From positions 79,594,298-79,658,297 of the forward strand of contig NC_134138.1 of the NCBI RefSeq assembly GCF_033958435.1: 64,000 nt of DNA, read 5' to 3'. Numbering within the stretch: the stretch's first letter is position 1; each line of letters opens with the position of its first letter. Under the pieces are notes generated by a model. That model worked only from the letters and a program-made list of their open reading frames with translations, had not been told where the DNA came from and did not search any database. Of this stretch, positions 23,951 through 36,160 are shown piece after piece. The translations under genes were made by a program, and so were the position numbers. This DNA comes from Carettochelys insculpta (Eukaryota; Chordata; Testudines; Carettochelyidae).

Positions 23951-24078
23951 CTGATGAAGTGGGTCTGTCCCACGAAAGCTCACCACCAGATAAATGATTT
24001 TGTTAGTCTTTACAGTGCTACATTTCCGCTGCTTTGTTTTGTTGGTGTACAGACTAACACAGCTACCTCTCTGTTACC
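23951..24078 (-). repeat. Turtle-type SINE, antisense
   Basis: 'CTGATGAAGTGGGTCTGTCC', 'CACGAAAGCTCACCACCAG', 'TTTTGTTAGTCTTTACAGTG', 'CAGACTAACACAGCTACC', CTGTTACC. Little diverged from the copies at 19530 and 62270. Confidence 0.88.
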
Positions 24079-24551
24079 TTCCTGTGTTAGACTTCTATGG
24101 AGCAAGAGATAGGTCAGTGCTGCTTAATTTGGAGAGGAGATGACTAGGAAGAGGGCAAGATAGATACATATAAAATGTGTTATGGTATGGAGAAGGCATG
24201 CTTAATCCTTATCTCCTGATAAAAGAACAAGATGATAGTCAGTGAAATGAGAAAACATGTAATTTAGAAATTGTAAAAGAAAATATTTTTCAACACTATC
24301 CATAATTACCTGCGGCATTTCTTATTACTATTTGGGCTAGGATAATATATCAACAACACAAACATCCACAATCATGTTTGAAAAATGAAAAATGTTAAAG
24401 CTATAAACTAGATATAACAAATAGTTCATGCCTCGTACTGGTTAATTAGATTTTGAATTTCAAAATTTGACTTAAAATCATCCCTTTTTATAAAACAGCT
24501 TTGGAAAATTTGCAACAAACTAAAAGGGATAACTCTTCTGCAAAACGTTTA

Positions 24552-24984
24552 GGCCACATATTCACTAGCAAGTTCTTTTGGAAACTCAGGACCTTCTCTG
24601 AAAGAACACGTGGCACATACACACACAAAATGTGCTCTTTCAATCCGAAATTGAAAGAATGCGGCTCTTCTTCCAGAAGCCCTTCTCCACTCCCAGAGCA
24701 GGAAGAGCGCCTCCTTTCCAAAGCTTCTTTTGAAAAAAAAAGCATGTGTAGATGCTGTGCAGGCCCTTTTTTTGAAAGAATAGTCCTCATGGCGTGGGAT
24801 TTTAAGATTCCTGGCTTGTGCTTTCAAAAGAGAGGAGGCTGCATGGACTCACTTTCTCAAAAGAGCAGATCGATCTTTTGATCCACAGTTTTGTGTGTGG
24901 ATGCAATGTTTTGAAAAAAGATTTTCCAAAAGAGATCTTCTGGAAGACCATCTTTCGAAAGATTGCTGTAATGTAGACATGGCC
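24552..24984. mobile_element. GTCTACAC-type MITE, 'AGATCTTCTGGAAG' subfamily
   Basis: The ends GGCCACATATTCACTAGC and complement of GGCCATGTCTACATTAC are inverted, with flanks TTA and TGA differing at one base. Internal 'ACACACAAAATGTGCTCTTTC' and 'TCTTCTGGAAGACC' type segments recur in the elements at 42282 and 43374. Open frames on both strands reflect its palindromic texture. Confidence 0.78.
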
Positions 24985-25119
24985 TGAAGGAAAAAATATT
25001 CCCATTTTTGGACTGGCTTTACAAAGCTTTTACAAAGCTTCCAGTATGAGCTATTGAGGTCCAAGCTATTTTGAAAATCCTGCTAATAAACTGTTATGCT
25101 TCGCAGCAAAGGTCTCTGA

Positions 25120-25557
25120 GGCCATGGCTACATTAGCCCCCAGCTCTTCAGAAGGGACATGCTAATGAGCCACTTCGGCAGATGCTAATGAGGCACTTCC
25201 ATGAATATGGAGTGTCTCATTAGCATAATGGCGGCCAAACACGTTTTGAAATTGCTGCTTTCTAAACTCACGCCACCCATGTACACAGGGGCCTTTTGAA
25301 AGGATCCCAGACTTTGAAAGCCCCTTCTTCCCATTTGGTTTTGGGAAGAAGAGGCTTTCGAAATCTGGAGTGATCCTTTCAAAACGCCCCTGTCTACACA
25401 AGCAGCGTGCATTTCGAAATCAGCACTTTCCAAATGCGCATGGCTGCCATTATGCGAACGAAGCACTGCATATTCATGGAAACGCCTTATTAGCATCTGC
25501 CAAAGTAGCTCATTAGCATCCCCCTTTCAAAAGGCAGGAGCTAGTCTAGCTACAGCC
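25120..25557. mobile_element. GTCTACAC-type MITE with TGA flanks
   Basis: GGCCATGGCTACATTAGC on the left and the complement of GGCTGTAGCTAGACTAGC on the right. Exact TGA at 25117-25119 and 25558-25560. Inverted repeat similarity extends about 100 bases inward. Four ATGCTAATGAG motifs: 25159-25169 and 25182-25192 (+), 25216-25226 and 25509-25519 (-). Confidence 0.82.
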
Positions 25558-25700
25558 TGACAGTGTTAGGGTGAAAGTTTCTCTGTACACAGCTTGTTCT
25601 GTAATTATCAAATACAGTAGGTTTTGCACTTTGATACATCTGGGACCAGCTATCATCAGAAACAAGATAGTGGACTCGTTGGAAAACTGCTTTGATCTAA

Positions 25701-25920
25701 TAGTAACAGAGAGGGAGCCATGCTAGTCTATATACTATCAAAACAAAAAAGCAGTCAAGTAGCACTTTAAAGACTCATAAAATAATTTATTAGGTGAGCT
25801 TTCGTGGGATAGATCCACGTCTTCAGACCATAGCCAGACCAGACCAGACTCAATATTAAAGGCACAGAGAACCAAAAACAGTAATCAACGTGGACAAATC
25901 AGAAAATTATATTCCTATGT
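25701..25920 (+). repeat. Turtle-type SINE, sense
   Basis: It starts TAGTAACAGAGAGGGAGCC, then 'AGCACTTTAAAGACTCATAA', 'AATTTATTAGGTGAGCTTTC', 'AGATCCACGTCTTCAGACC' and a downstream body 'AGACTCAATATTAAAGGCAC'. The body may extend to about 26200. It is the best copy in which to read the 5' head. Confidence 0.75.
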
Positions 25921-26637
25921 CAGCATACAGTTTGGGATTCCTTTTGGTTTGTAATGTTAGGAGATAAATAGAGCCAGAACTTCATCAGCACAGGAATCTT
26001 GTCTCCTCTAACATTGCCCTATTTGGAGCTAGATGGCTCCTTTTTGTTAGCTGGACATTTTTGTGTTGGATAAATTGCATGAACTGGATGGGAGTCACGT
26101 TCTTTTGTAACTTGCTGAAATGCCACAAGCTCTGGAATTTTCTCACATTGCTATAATGTGCACAACAGGTTCCTGTGCTAATGAACAGAGCATGAAATTG
26201 TGGCTTTCTGAGTTACTATAGTTAGTTCTGCAGTTAGAGAATATTTTTTTACCTCCTTATGGTACTCATTTCTCTCAAGCTTTCTGAGAATTACAGTATT
26301 TACATTCAACTCTGAGTTTCTGTTCTTTAGGGAAGCTCTTTTCTGTGTGTCAGTGACAAATGCCTCTCTTATTTATGTATTTCTGTTTTAGAAGACATAT
26401 AAAACAAGGACTGAAAGGTCCATGAAAATTCTCTGTACCTTATTCATGTGCTCAAGTTTGAGACCTTCTTATACCAGCAGTAATAACTTGAATCAGGAAA
26501 AATAACAGAAGATGTTGAAAGATGGAAGTTTTATAGTTCCATTTATTGGCACACAGATCACTTAGGAACCTGGGATATGAAATATCAGAAGCCCATGAAC
26601 AAATAACATGTTTGCAATTGTGTGCCTATGTCAGGCA

Positions 26638-26735
26638 TTTACAGATTTTTAAGGCCAGAAAGGACTGCCAGAACATTTAGTCTGACTCCTTGTATATATG
26701 ACAGGCCAAGACCACCCTGCCTACCTCCACACCAA
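26638..26735 (-). repeat. CR1/L3-like 3'-end fragment, antisense
   Basis: 'GATTTTTAAGGCCAGAAAGG', 'TTTAGTCTGACTCCTTGTAT', 'ATGACAGGCCAAGACC' is the worn form of a common sauropsid LINE 3' end in antisense. Confidence 0.45.
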
Positions 26736-26764
26736 TCCCAGCATACATAGGTGGGATTATGGTG

Positions 26765-27430
26765 CACATGCAGCGGTACAACTCACCACTGCAGTGCCTT
26801 CTGCTGGATGTCCCAGGTATAAACTTTCTGGTAGCGGGTGCACCTTCTTCTAGTGGCCTCTCGCTGCCATCACTTCTGCTCTAGGGACCCACCTGTGCCC
26901 CAGAACTGCTGTGTCCTTTTTCTGATACAGCCCAGAACGGGGCTGCATTTCTGTGTTCCACTACCCACAGTGGCTTTTGCAGCCGCTGTCTGGCCATTTC
27001 CTCAGTGCCAAGGAAGGGGAAGGACTGAATTAGGGCCCACCTACTATTTTGGGTCCTGACCCAGGAACCTGGTAGATGGTGGTCATGTGCTGCATTTGTC
27101 CCAGCCTCTCAGTATTTTTCTCTAGGCTACTTCCCCATGGCTATCAGCATCCTCTTTGCCCTTGCCTCAGGGCCTCACCCTGAAGATCCCTGCAGCTTTC
27201 CATGTCTCTGTCTGCACCACCGCACTCTCCAGGATGCTCTCTGGGACGTTCTCTGCACTCTGTACCTTCAGGCAGCTACCAGTCCTCCTCCCTCCTTAAA
27301 CTCCAAGGAGTGACCTGAGCTGCTCTGCAGCCTTTCTATATGGCCCAGCCCAATCCTGATTGGCTGCTTCTCATTGATTCTCTTTGATTAGCTGCCTCCT
27401 ACACAGCTTCCCAAGGGCTTTATTAATCCC
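26765..27430 (-). repeat. GC-rich LTR-like block, antisense
   Basis: GC content jumps well above the flanks. On the minus strand a TATA-like box (TATATAGAAAGG context near 27336-27345) precedes a GC-rich stretch, as in an LTR promoter. The 73-codon frame at 26838-27059 shows no domain. I could not find both ends. Confidence 0.3.
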
Positions 27431-27781
27431 TAAGAGTCCAGTGTGGAGCAGGAACTAGATCGCAGTGCACCAGTGGCCTGGCAAGAAATTGGTTGAGATG
27501 TATGGGTCTAATTACCACAGTTGCGTGGAAAAATGAGGTTGTTTGTCTACACAGGCAATTAATTAGGTATACAAATGTCCATTTGTGTGAACAAATACCC
27601 AGTTTATGTACACAATCAGTCAAGGGATATACAAATTAAGTACAGATATTTTGCACATGGCTTTGGGTTGCTGAGGCTTTTAAAACCAGTTGCTTTCTTG
27701 TCATATTGTCTGTGTATTTAGCCCACCCTCCCCACACCCATAAAAAAGACAACAACCCAAAGTTAATTCTTCTACCCCAGA

Positions 27782-28208
27782 GGCTGCTTCTACACCTGCC
27801 AGATCCTGTGGGAGGGGGCATGGTAATGAGGCAGCTTGAAGCAGGCTAAAGAGGTGCTGACATGCATATTCAGTGCCTCATTAGCATAATTGAGGCCTCA
27901 TGAATTTTGAAGTGCAGATTTCAAACTGGAGATGGACAGCGAAGATATGAGCAGCTTCGAAATAAGTGCCCTGCTTCATCATTGCCTTACTCATTGGGAG
28001 TAAGGGAATGTCGAAGCAGGGTGCTTATTTCGAAGCTGCCCACAGCTACACTGCCAGACTGCATTTTGCAGTCTGCACTTCGAAAGTTGCGTGGCTGCCA
28101 TTATGCTAATAAGATACTGAATATTTATGTCAGGGCCTCATTAACCTGCTTCGAGCTGCCTCAGTACCATGCCCCCTCCCACAGGAGTGGGCGAGTGTAG
28201 AAGCAGCC
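27782..28208. mobile_element. GTCTACAC-related MITE (GGCTGCTTCTACAC ends)
   Basis: GGCTGCTTCTACACCTGCC and the complement of GGCTGCTTCTACACTCGCC are inverted, followed inward by matching 'GGGGGCATGGTAATGAGGCA' and its reverse. ATGCTAATGAG occurs in reverse at 27877-27887, with a one-base variant near 28102. Several TTCGAA sites remain. Confidence 0.8.
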
Positions 28209-28441
28209 TCAATTACAAAGGAAAACTGTGATTAAACCTTTCAGATCATATTATACCTCTTTTACTCCACTCAATAATGCCTTTTTACTCATGAAGTCCC
28301 ATTGAAATCAATGGGACTACTCATGAAATAACGGGATACTCGGTGTGAGGAAAATTGGCAAAATGTGGCCCTCTTCTAGACATCTTGACCAGGACATAAG
28401 ACACGTATGAGTTGCATGCATGGATGATCACTATATGTGAT

Positions 28442-28498
28442 CTATATGTAGCTATACAATCATTATAGCCACTATATGTAGCTATACAATCATTATAG
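28442..28498 (+). repeat. Two-copy 30-bp tandem duplication
   Basis: The 27-base unit CTATATGTAGCTATACAATC... is repeated exactly at 28442-28468 and 28472-28498. A partial third unit (CTATATGTGAT) precedes it at 28431. Confidence 0.9.
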
Positions 28499-29049
28499 TT
28501 CCAGGTTTTAAAGATAGTTTTGAAGGTGTACCATACTGAGGCAAATTATTTAATTCTATCAGCCCTGCATTGGCAGAGAGGTAACAATACCCTTATGAGA
28601 ATTTTCTATTGCTAATTTTGATATGTTTCCAAGGACCCATTGTGTCTTTACTTGAAAAGTAACTTCAATGTTCTTCGCACAGATTTAGTTCTGATTGGAA
28701 AGTATTATGTTAGTTCCATGCAAATTTCTCATTTCATGACTGATTTCTTAAAATGTACTCTTTTCTTCATTTAGGGTTAGAGGCTGTGTTGGACTCCACA
28801 TGGACATGGGGAAATGCAGAGGAATAAGAATCCCTGCTGCATCCATGTATGCATGCATGTGAGTACCAAGGCTTTGGGTCCAGATGTGCAACATAGGTGG
28901 GAAGTACAGGGAAGACATGAAGCACTGTGGGAAGACACCACACGCTACCGGTACTGAGCCAGACTGGGAGATAACCTCAACTTGTTCTGGATATAGATGA
29001 GCATCTTGCCGCAACTTGAGGAAGTCAGAGTTTATTAGTTCATTAGACT

Positions 29050-29242
29050 TAAAAGGCCTAGTCTATATGAGAAAAGGTAGAGCTGTGCTAGCACACACTT
29101 CTAGAGCAAACACATCTTATACCAGTCTCTGCTGGGAAAGCTTACCGCATTTCCCTACGCAAAACAAGCTCAACTGGCCTAAGTACTTTTACGCCAGTAT
29201 AATTTTATAGACTGGCAAAAGCCCTAGTGTAGACATGTTATT
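29050..29242. mobile_element. Possible short MITE
   Basis: 'AGGCCTAGTCTATATGAG' on the left and 'CCCTAGTGTAGACATGTTA' on the right are worn inverted relatives of the GTCTACAC ends. Length 190 bp. The preceding 28500-29050 holds nothing recognisable. Confidence 0.4.
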
Positions 29243-29261
29243 GAAAAAAAAGAAAAATCTA

Positions 29262-30290
29262 ATCCAGAGGTGGGGAACCCATTTTTCTATCGAGGCCCAT
29301 TGGTTCCCAGAAAAAAAATGAGTCACTGGCCATACAGCACTGCTTGGGGACAAGGGGGGGAAGGAGCAGGAAGGGGCAGAGTTTCCTCTTGCAGCGGTGT
29401 GATCTAGTGCTTGCAGCTCCAGTCCTGGGTGGGGCTTGGAGGCTCAGGGTGGGACCAGAAATGAGGTGACCAGAGTGCACAAGGGGGCTCTGTGCTAGGG
29501 CAGTGGGTTGGGGTACAGAAGGGGTTGGGGGCTCCAGGTGGGGGTGCAGACTCTGGGGTGAGATGGGAGAAGAGGGGTTTAGGGTATAGGAGGGGGCTCA
29601 GGGCTGGGGCCATGGGATTGGTATGCAGGAGCGAGCTCAGAGCTGGGACAAAGGATTGGTGTGTGGTGGAGTATGGGATCTGGGAGGAAATTCGGGTGTA
29701 GGAGGGGGTTGTGATCTGCCTCCCCCAGTGGCACTAACCTCAAGCTGCTCCCTGCTGGTGGTGCAACAGGGCTAAGGCAAGCTTCCTCTCTGCTCTGGCT
29801 CTGTGCTACTCCCAGAAGTGGCTGCCATGTCCGTCTCCTAGGCAGAGGTATGGCCAGGCAGTTCTGTGTGGTACAAGTCCCTCAGGTGCCATGGCCCCAG
29901 CTGCCATTGGCCTCAGTTCCTAGCTAATGGGAGGTGCAGAGCTAGCGCCGGGGACAGGGGCAGCACATGGAGCTTTCCCTATTGCCCCTGTGCCAAGAGG
30001 CCACAGGGACATGCCGGCTGCTTCTGTGAGCTGTGCAGAGCCAACTGGAGTTTTAAAAGCCTGGCAACACTTGCTTCCTCCTTCAGCAAGGTGAGCTGCC
30101 ACTCGTGTCTCCAGCCCTGCAGGGGGGCATCGCGGCTCGGGGCTTCTGGCAAGCGGCACAGAAACTTACCTTGGGACAGATGAAATAAAGCATCTGGCCA
30201 CAAGCGCCCCACCCTGAGCTAATTAATGTTCGTATGCTGACAAATGTTTCTAGAATCATATGGCCAGAGGCACAGCGCTTCCTGGGGTAG
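29262..30290. repeat. GC-rich repeat-like block
   Basis: It starts with 'CCAGAGGTGGGGAACCC', a phrase typical of the ends of hAT-type elements. It then runs through about 1 kb of G-rich, locally repetitive sequence ('GGGCTCAGGGCTGGGGCCATG', 29590-29650). Open frames on both strands are composition-driven. Confidence 0.35.
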
Positions 30291-32759
30291 GCGGTGCATT
30301 TGCCACCCTCTCTCTCAGATCTGTGCCTGGAAGTCCAATCTAGTTATTAAAGGATTAGGAGGAGACGTGTGGCAGGAGGAGAGAGTTAGTGGTGGATGAC
30401 TGGCTGGAAGAAGTCACAATCACTGAGCAAACATAATACATTTCACACACTAGAGCGGGAGGGGGCATGGAGAAGTAAACATTCAAAATCAGAGAATTAA
30501 AACTTGTAAATGAGTTTTCCTGATCTAATTTTATACAGCTTAATGGAAATAGCCATAAGTACAGAGCCTAATCCTTCACCAGTGCAGAGCTGTATTCATG
30601 GTAAGTTTTATAAAGTTCTAGGTGTCTCAACTTCCCCCAGCTATTTCTGCCAAAGATAAAACCTTCCAGGTGATTTCCCATGCAGACTTCTTAATTGATG
30701 AGAATGTCAATCTTCCTGTTCTTAAATTCCAAGTTGTAAAAATAGAGTTGCGTTGTTGACTAGCCAGCAAATGGTGCTGCACTTTGTTTAGCAAAACAAA
30801 TAAGGGGGGATTAATGGTTTTATGATGGGGTTGGATTAAAAGCAAACAAAAAAAATAATCTGCCCCTCAAAACTTCTTTTGATTTGGCCTTGTCCCACAT
30901 TCCTCAATTTCTCATCTTCAGATACTTGTGAACTTTTTATATACTGAAATGTAACCTGCACTTATTGCCCAGAGAGACCTAGGGGAAAATGACCCCTTAC
31001 TTTCTTGAGCAGTGCTAAATATCTGTGGCACATAACCACCTCCCACGAGCAGCTCCATCATAAAATCATTTAGTACCCATTATTTGTTTTTTTTCTAAAC
31101 AGACGAGTGCAGAATCATTTGCTCTATGAAGTTCAAAATCTTTAGCTGAATTTTAAAATACAAAAGCAAGTCACTAGGCCCTAGGGTTGCAAAAAACAAC
31201 TCTGAGTGTAATGGCTGCAGAGCTGTCTGCCCTCAGTTGCAGGTAGCCTGAAGCCATAGCTGTGAGAGAGATGGATTGCCACTGTTACTCCAAGCAAGGT
31301 GTTAACTCAGCCGTCACATGATGATATGACAAATGTCAGCAGACGTAACAAGTCCATGACTGATCAAAGCAAGGGAGAGGGAGAATCATCCTTTGTGAGA
31401 GATGCCTCATTTTAGTGTCCTCAACTGGTGGTTTAGGAGAGTGCCACATTTTTATTTAACGCCCTTTATCAAGAAGCATCAAGCCCCGTACCTAACAGTT
31501 ATCAACAGAGTGTCTGTCAGAAAGCCATGCCTGTGAAGCCCAGCAGAGCAGTCTGAAAACACCATTGCAAGGCAGGCAAGCCTAAAGAATGCACTGGAGT
31601 CCAAACAACCTTATGTGATTGTATTTTGGACATCTGCACAATCAGCTACGAGTGACACGTTGTCTGGGCATCTTGTGAGAACAAAGCACAGTTTGTAAGC
31701 AGAGAATACTCCTGCCATTACCCTCACTTTGTCCTCCATTTTGAAACACAAAATCCGTGCCCATGTTGAAGAGCAGTGCATAGAGGCTAGAACCAAAAGC
31801 ACTGCAGCCAGTGCATGGCAAGACAATTAGAGGAGCTGGAGGGAACATACTGTGTGAAATCCCTTACTGCCCGTTTGTCTAGGAGCTATACAGGCTTGCA
31901 GCTGATAGCAACATAAGGAAAGGAGACCAGGGGATGTACCCATGCTCTCAAAGTAGTGGAAAAAGCCTCCGATTGGATGATGGAACGTAAGTGACAAGTG
32001 AGTTCTTCCTTCACTGAAATACTGCCCTGTTTCTCCATGGCTTTTACAGGAAGAAAGAAGCTGTCTTCTTCCTCTGCCATGTACCCAGGCCACACAGTAT
32101 GTCTTTTGAGAGCAACCCTCCTTCAGGGCAAGTCCTTTGGCTGTTGATTTCTGTACATACATAAAGCAACACAACCCAGATCAAATCTTTCCGTCTGCCG
32201 CTTAGTTCCAGGAGCAGAGCATCATAGCTATGGAATGATCATGAGTCCCTCCAAACGCCAGCATGGTCAATCTGTGTTAATTCAGTCCCATATCTGGAGC
32301 TTGATTTACACTTGATTTTTCAGCATGCCTTGCTCCAACAGTTAAACACAGATTCTGTCCATTAACTCCCCAACAACTGAATGTGTCCACAACAGAATCC
32401 TCAATTATCTTGATATACCAAGCACATTTATGATTGTGCTGGCAGCTCCAGCTGACAGTGGTTGGGCTGAGAGCTTGTTCTGTGATGGACCATCCTAAAG
32501 TTTACCCAAAATGTTCTGCATATAAATAGGCCAACAATCACATAACATTTCTCCTGAGAAGATGTTTTTTTTTTTTTAAAGGGTAGAGACTGATGCATTT
32601 ACTACCATTTTGCATGCATGTCAGCAAAAGAACATAACTCACCTGATGTGTATTTGTGACATGATATCTAGGCTATCTTGTTCCACACATTAGCTGCTGT
32701 GCAGCAAAGCATACACAGAATAACTGCAAAACCAACGAGTCATTTAGAATTAGGTATTC
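30291..32759. other. Intergenic, nothing recognised
   Basis: Unique-looking sequence with normal AT-rich composition. No repeat, exon or RNA gene seen apart from a T11 run near 32567-32577. Confidence 0.45.
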
Positions 32760-32769
32760 AGATGCAGGG

Positions 32770-33058
32770 CACCCACAATCAGAATCAGATTTATGAAATA
32801 GCTAAGATACCAGATGGAGGTTGTCCGTCGCATCTGACGATGACGTCTTGAGCTTGCACAGGCTCGTTGGTTGTGGACTCGCGTGTGACTGAGGAGTCCA
32901 AGCTTTGAACAGCATGGGTGTTCACAGTGGGGGCAAGGGAATTGTCCTGGCTCTGTTGGTGTGGCTGCTGGTGTTGCTTTCTTCCTCTCACGAGCATCAA
33001 TGAGGCGTTTGCATTGTTGATCTTCAAAGCTGTCATAACGTGTGTCGTATGAGAGCAC
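32770..33058 (-). pseudogene. Non-LTR retrotransposon ORF end with C2H2 motif, relic
   Basis: On the minus strand the 102-codon frame contains FPCPHCEHPCCSKLGLLSHT followed by RVH, a C-x2-C-x12-H-x3-H finger of the kind found at the C terminus of several LINE ORF2 proteins (GLxSHxRxH). A basic SSRRHRQMRR stretch follows. No RT domain is attached here, so it is 5'-truncated. A cellular zinc-finger exon is the less likely alternative. Confidence 0.5.
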
Positions 33059-35294
33059 GCCAGCCTATTTGGTCTTTTGATACCAGATGGGTACCTACAT
33101 AAGGACCAGGTTTTAAATATTCCTCAAGGCCCTCCATGTCCAGTTGTACTACTTGTGGACAGATTTTCAAAAAATTTCAGAACACTGGGCTGACACCAGC
33201 CATAGAGCTCATTTTAACCTTTGCCCCTAACAGTGAGTACTGCCTGCTGAGCTTTCTGTAAATGCTGGCCATAGTTTACACTTCACTAAGATTCAAGCGG
33301 GATTTCATGGAGGTGGAGCAGAACACTATCATACAAAGTTATGAGCTTTCCCCTCTGAAATGTCATTCAACAACCTACGCCCCTCAGAAAGCTCTCTGTT
33401 TTAAAGGGACGATGTATTTCTGATTTTGTTTATGTTAAAAAAGGGACTCTTTGGTTATATCTGATTTCTGACAGTAGTGGTATCTAAGCAGTTTTTCATA
33501 AGAAGTGTAGAAGCTGCATTCATTTTATGTGGCCTTAGACCAAATATCTTCAATCTGATTTTGAACAGTTCTGAATGTTCTGATTTGTTTTCCTTTGAAG
33601 CATTTATCATAGTAGATCTCTATCTAGCTAAACCTGTACAGACATGAAGATCCATATGCAGGGACGCCTGTTTACATCTGTTTACTTATAGTCTCCACAC
33701 CTGAAGTTGTTTCTTCATATTAACAACTACACCTAAGGGTTGAAATATCTTTTCTGCCTGACAGATTTTGTCCTCGTAATTTATACAGCCTATAATTCAT
33801 AAAAGCAAATTGCAGTGGGCTTGTTTTGCAACCTACTTTCAAGGCTTCCATCTCCCCTCCAAAAGAGGCCATTTTATTTTAATTTGGCAAACGATGAAAA
33901 CTCTAGTGTTCATGACCAAAATGGCCAGTCTCAACAAAATCGTATGTGTTCACCTTTTCTCTTCCTCTTGCCACTTCCCAACAGGATGGCTTGTTCTAGG
34001 TGGGTGTTCTCACTGTGGATCACTGCTGTATTTCTAAAATGCTGGACCGAGGAAACTCATTACATTTGTGCAGGCTATGAAAGCAGCATTCCAAATGCCA
34101 AACTTTGTTGGAAATGGGTTCAAAGCTGAATATTGAAATCAAGGGCCCAATTCATTAGAAATAGATCCCTGCCTCTCGTTTACGCAAGACTCATGCATTA
34201 TTTATGGAGGGGGGGAAAAAGCCCCAAAAGCGAACAGTTCACTATACTGGCTTGAGATAAATTATACATATTCACAATTCATTTCTACCTTTTCTCTCTC
34301 AAAAGAAGCATGGGATATTTTGTAAGCAAACGTGTCAAACTGAAGCAGACTCCCCCAGCACATACTTCCCTAAGCAAACAAGCATGCTTTGCAATTAGTC
34401 TGTCCGTTGTGGCTGGTGGTGGGTTTGGAAGGTTATGGTTGGAAAGGGAGCACTGCCCAGACAGAGTGGCTTCCCAGGTGACTGCTCGGGACTCTACAGA
34501 TTCACTAGCTCAGAGGCACAGTGTTTCTCCTATTTTTTACTCGCTGTTCCTCACAGGTCATCATCCCAGTTTCACGTCGGACAGAAGTCAAGCATGAAAG
34601 TAAAGGAGGAATGGGAAAAATCCCAGGCTGGGGATGGTGAAGTATCTGTATGTCAGGTGGCTGTTTCCTTTTCAGTGTAATGTGAATGGGATGGTGTCTC
34701 TGCTGGTATAAACCAACGTAGTTCCATTGAAATCAATGCTGCTGCGCTGATATATATCACCTGAGAATGGTGCTGGTGTATTTCTTTATTAAAACAAAAG
34801 ATTCCTGCAAGCTTAGGGAATGGAACACTTTCTCTAACTGGCTCATGTTTTAAACAACTCTTCAAAAGAGAGACAGAGAGAGACAGAAGGGAAGAGAGAC
34901 AGCACCTTTCTCAGCGGGCCAGAAGCCCGGATACCCTTGAAAATACCACAGTACAGAATTTCCAAAAATTAGGCTGCCCTCTGACCCATACAAAAATGAA
35001 TATTCAGATAACCCGATATACCTAATTATTTACTTCTTGGAAATATCTTCTCCTACTATGGACAAGATTAAGCAATCAGCCTCGTACAAGGCATATTATA
35101 GCTAGAAATGAGATGGAAACACATATGTATTTTTCTGGATTATTTATCTGTCATCTGGCAAAATTCTCAGTTGTGTGCGTAACTTCAAGCACCTGAATAG
35201 TTCCAGCTAAAGTCACTATCCCACACACATTGGAACTACTCTAGTGCACAGGTCCTTTGGTGGATCTGGGCCTTTTTCTCCTCATTGAGCTGGG

Positions 35295-35327
<33 letters not shown>

Positions 35328-36157
35328 AATTAATCAGGTTCAGTTTTGAATGGGGACCACTGAACTGAACATGAAAACCAAGAACAGGTCTGACATAAAA
35401 GCAAAGCAAGCAAGGCAGTTGCTTTTGGCCCAAGTCTTCAGGACCCCACATACCAATGGACTTTTGCATCCAATGCCCACTGGCCGGGCTGCTCTGTCAG
35501 CGTGCCACGTTGGGCCCTTCCCACCAGCTGGGCCCCACTGGGCTGGCTCTGTCACAGGGCTGTATAACCTGCAATGTTTTAATGACTTTAAACTTTAACA
35601 ACTCTAAACTTCCAGCTATTTATTTTAGTGCAAACACTGAGTAGGCACCAACCCAATCAACCAGGCTTCATTTACTGCCCATTATTAAACCATGCTGAAA
35701 TATGAAATGCCCTAAATATAAAGAGCATCCAATTCTCCACATCGTTCCACTAGTTTTCAACGGGAAAGAAAAAAAAAGCCCTCTAAGGACCCACACCTTC
35801 ATGGTGCTGCAGTATCTTATGCTGGAAGGAGAGGGCAGAGGAAATGAGGCTATGGAAACAGTGCAGTCCCCCTCTGTATGTAATGAGTGATACCACATGT
35901 GGAAAGTCCCCTCTTTTCATGGATCTAGGGTGCATGATCTAAGCCACAATTTTTTCCTTGTGTGTAACAATTTTGCAAAAGTTGTGCAAGGATCTGTTTT
36001 AAAAATATATAAAGTAGACCATGTAGAATTACTCATTCAGCTCAATTACCTGAACATTACCTAATCAGCAAAAGAGGACCAGGGTTATAATCTTCTCACC
36101 AAACTCTGCTTGATATTCTGCCCTCTAAAAGCCCCATATGCCTTTCACACTGTACAT
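33059..36157. other. Intergenic, mostly unique
   Basis: No repeat or exon recognised other than the (AG)13 microsatellite at 35301-35326. Open frames are short and unsupported. Confidence 0.45.
35301..35326 (+). repeat. (AG)13 microsatellite
   Basis: Thirteen uninterrupted AG dinucleotides. A second, imperfect AG-rich tract is at 34867-34900. Confidence 0.95.
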
Positions 36158-36160
36158 TTA

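Noticed and set aside
24488..25496. Several open frames of 70-126 codons on both strands
   Set aside because: They coincide with two palindromic MITEs (24552-24984, 25120-25557).
32567..32577. Poly(T) run as evidence of a processed pseudogene
   Set aside because: No coding similarity adjoins it.
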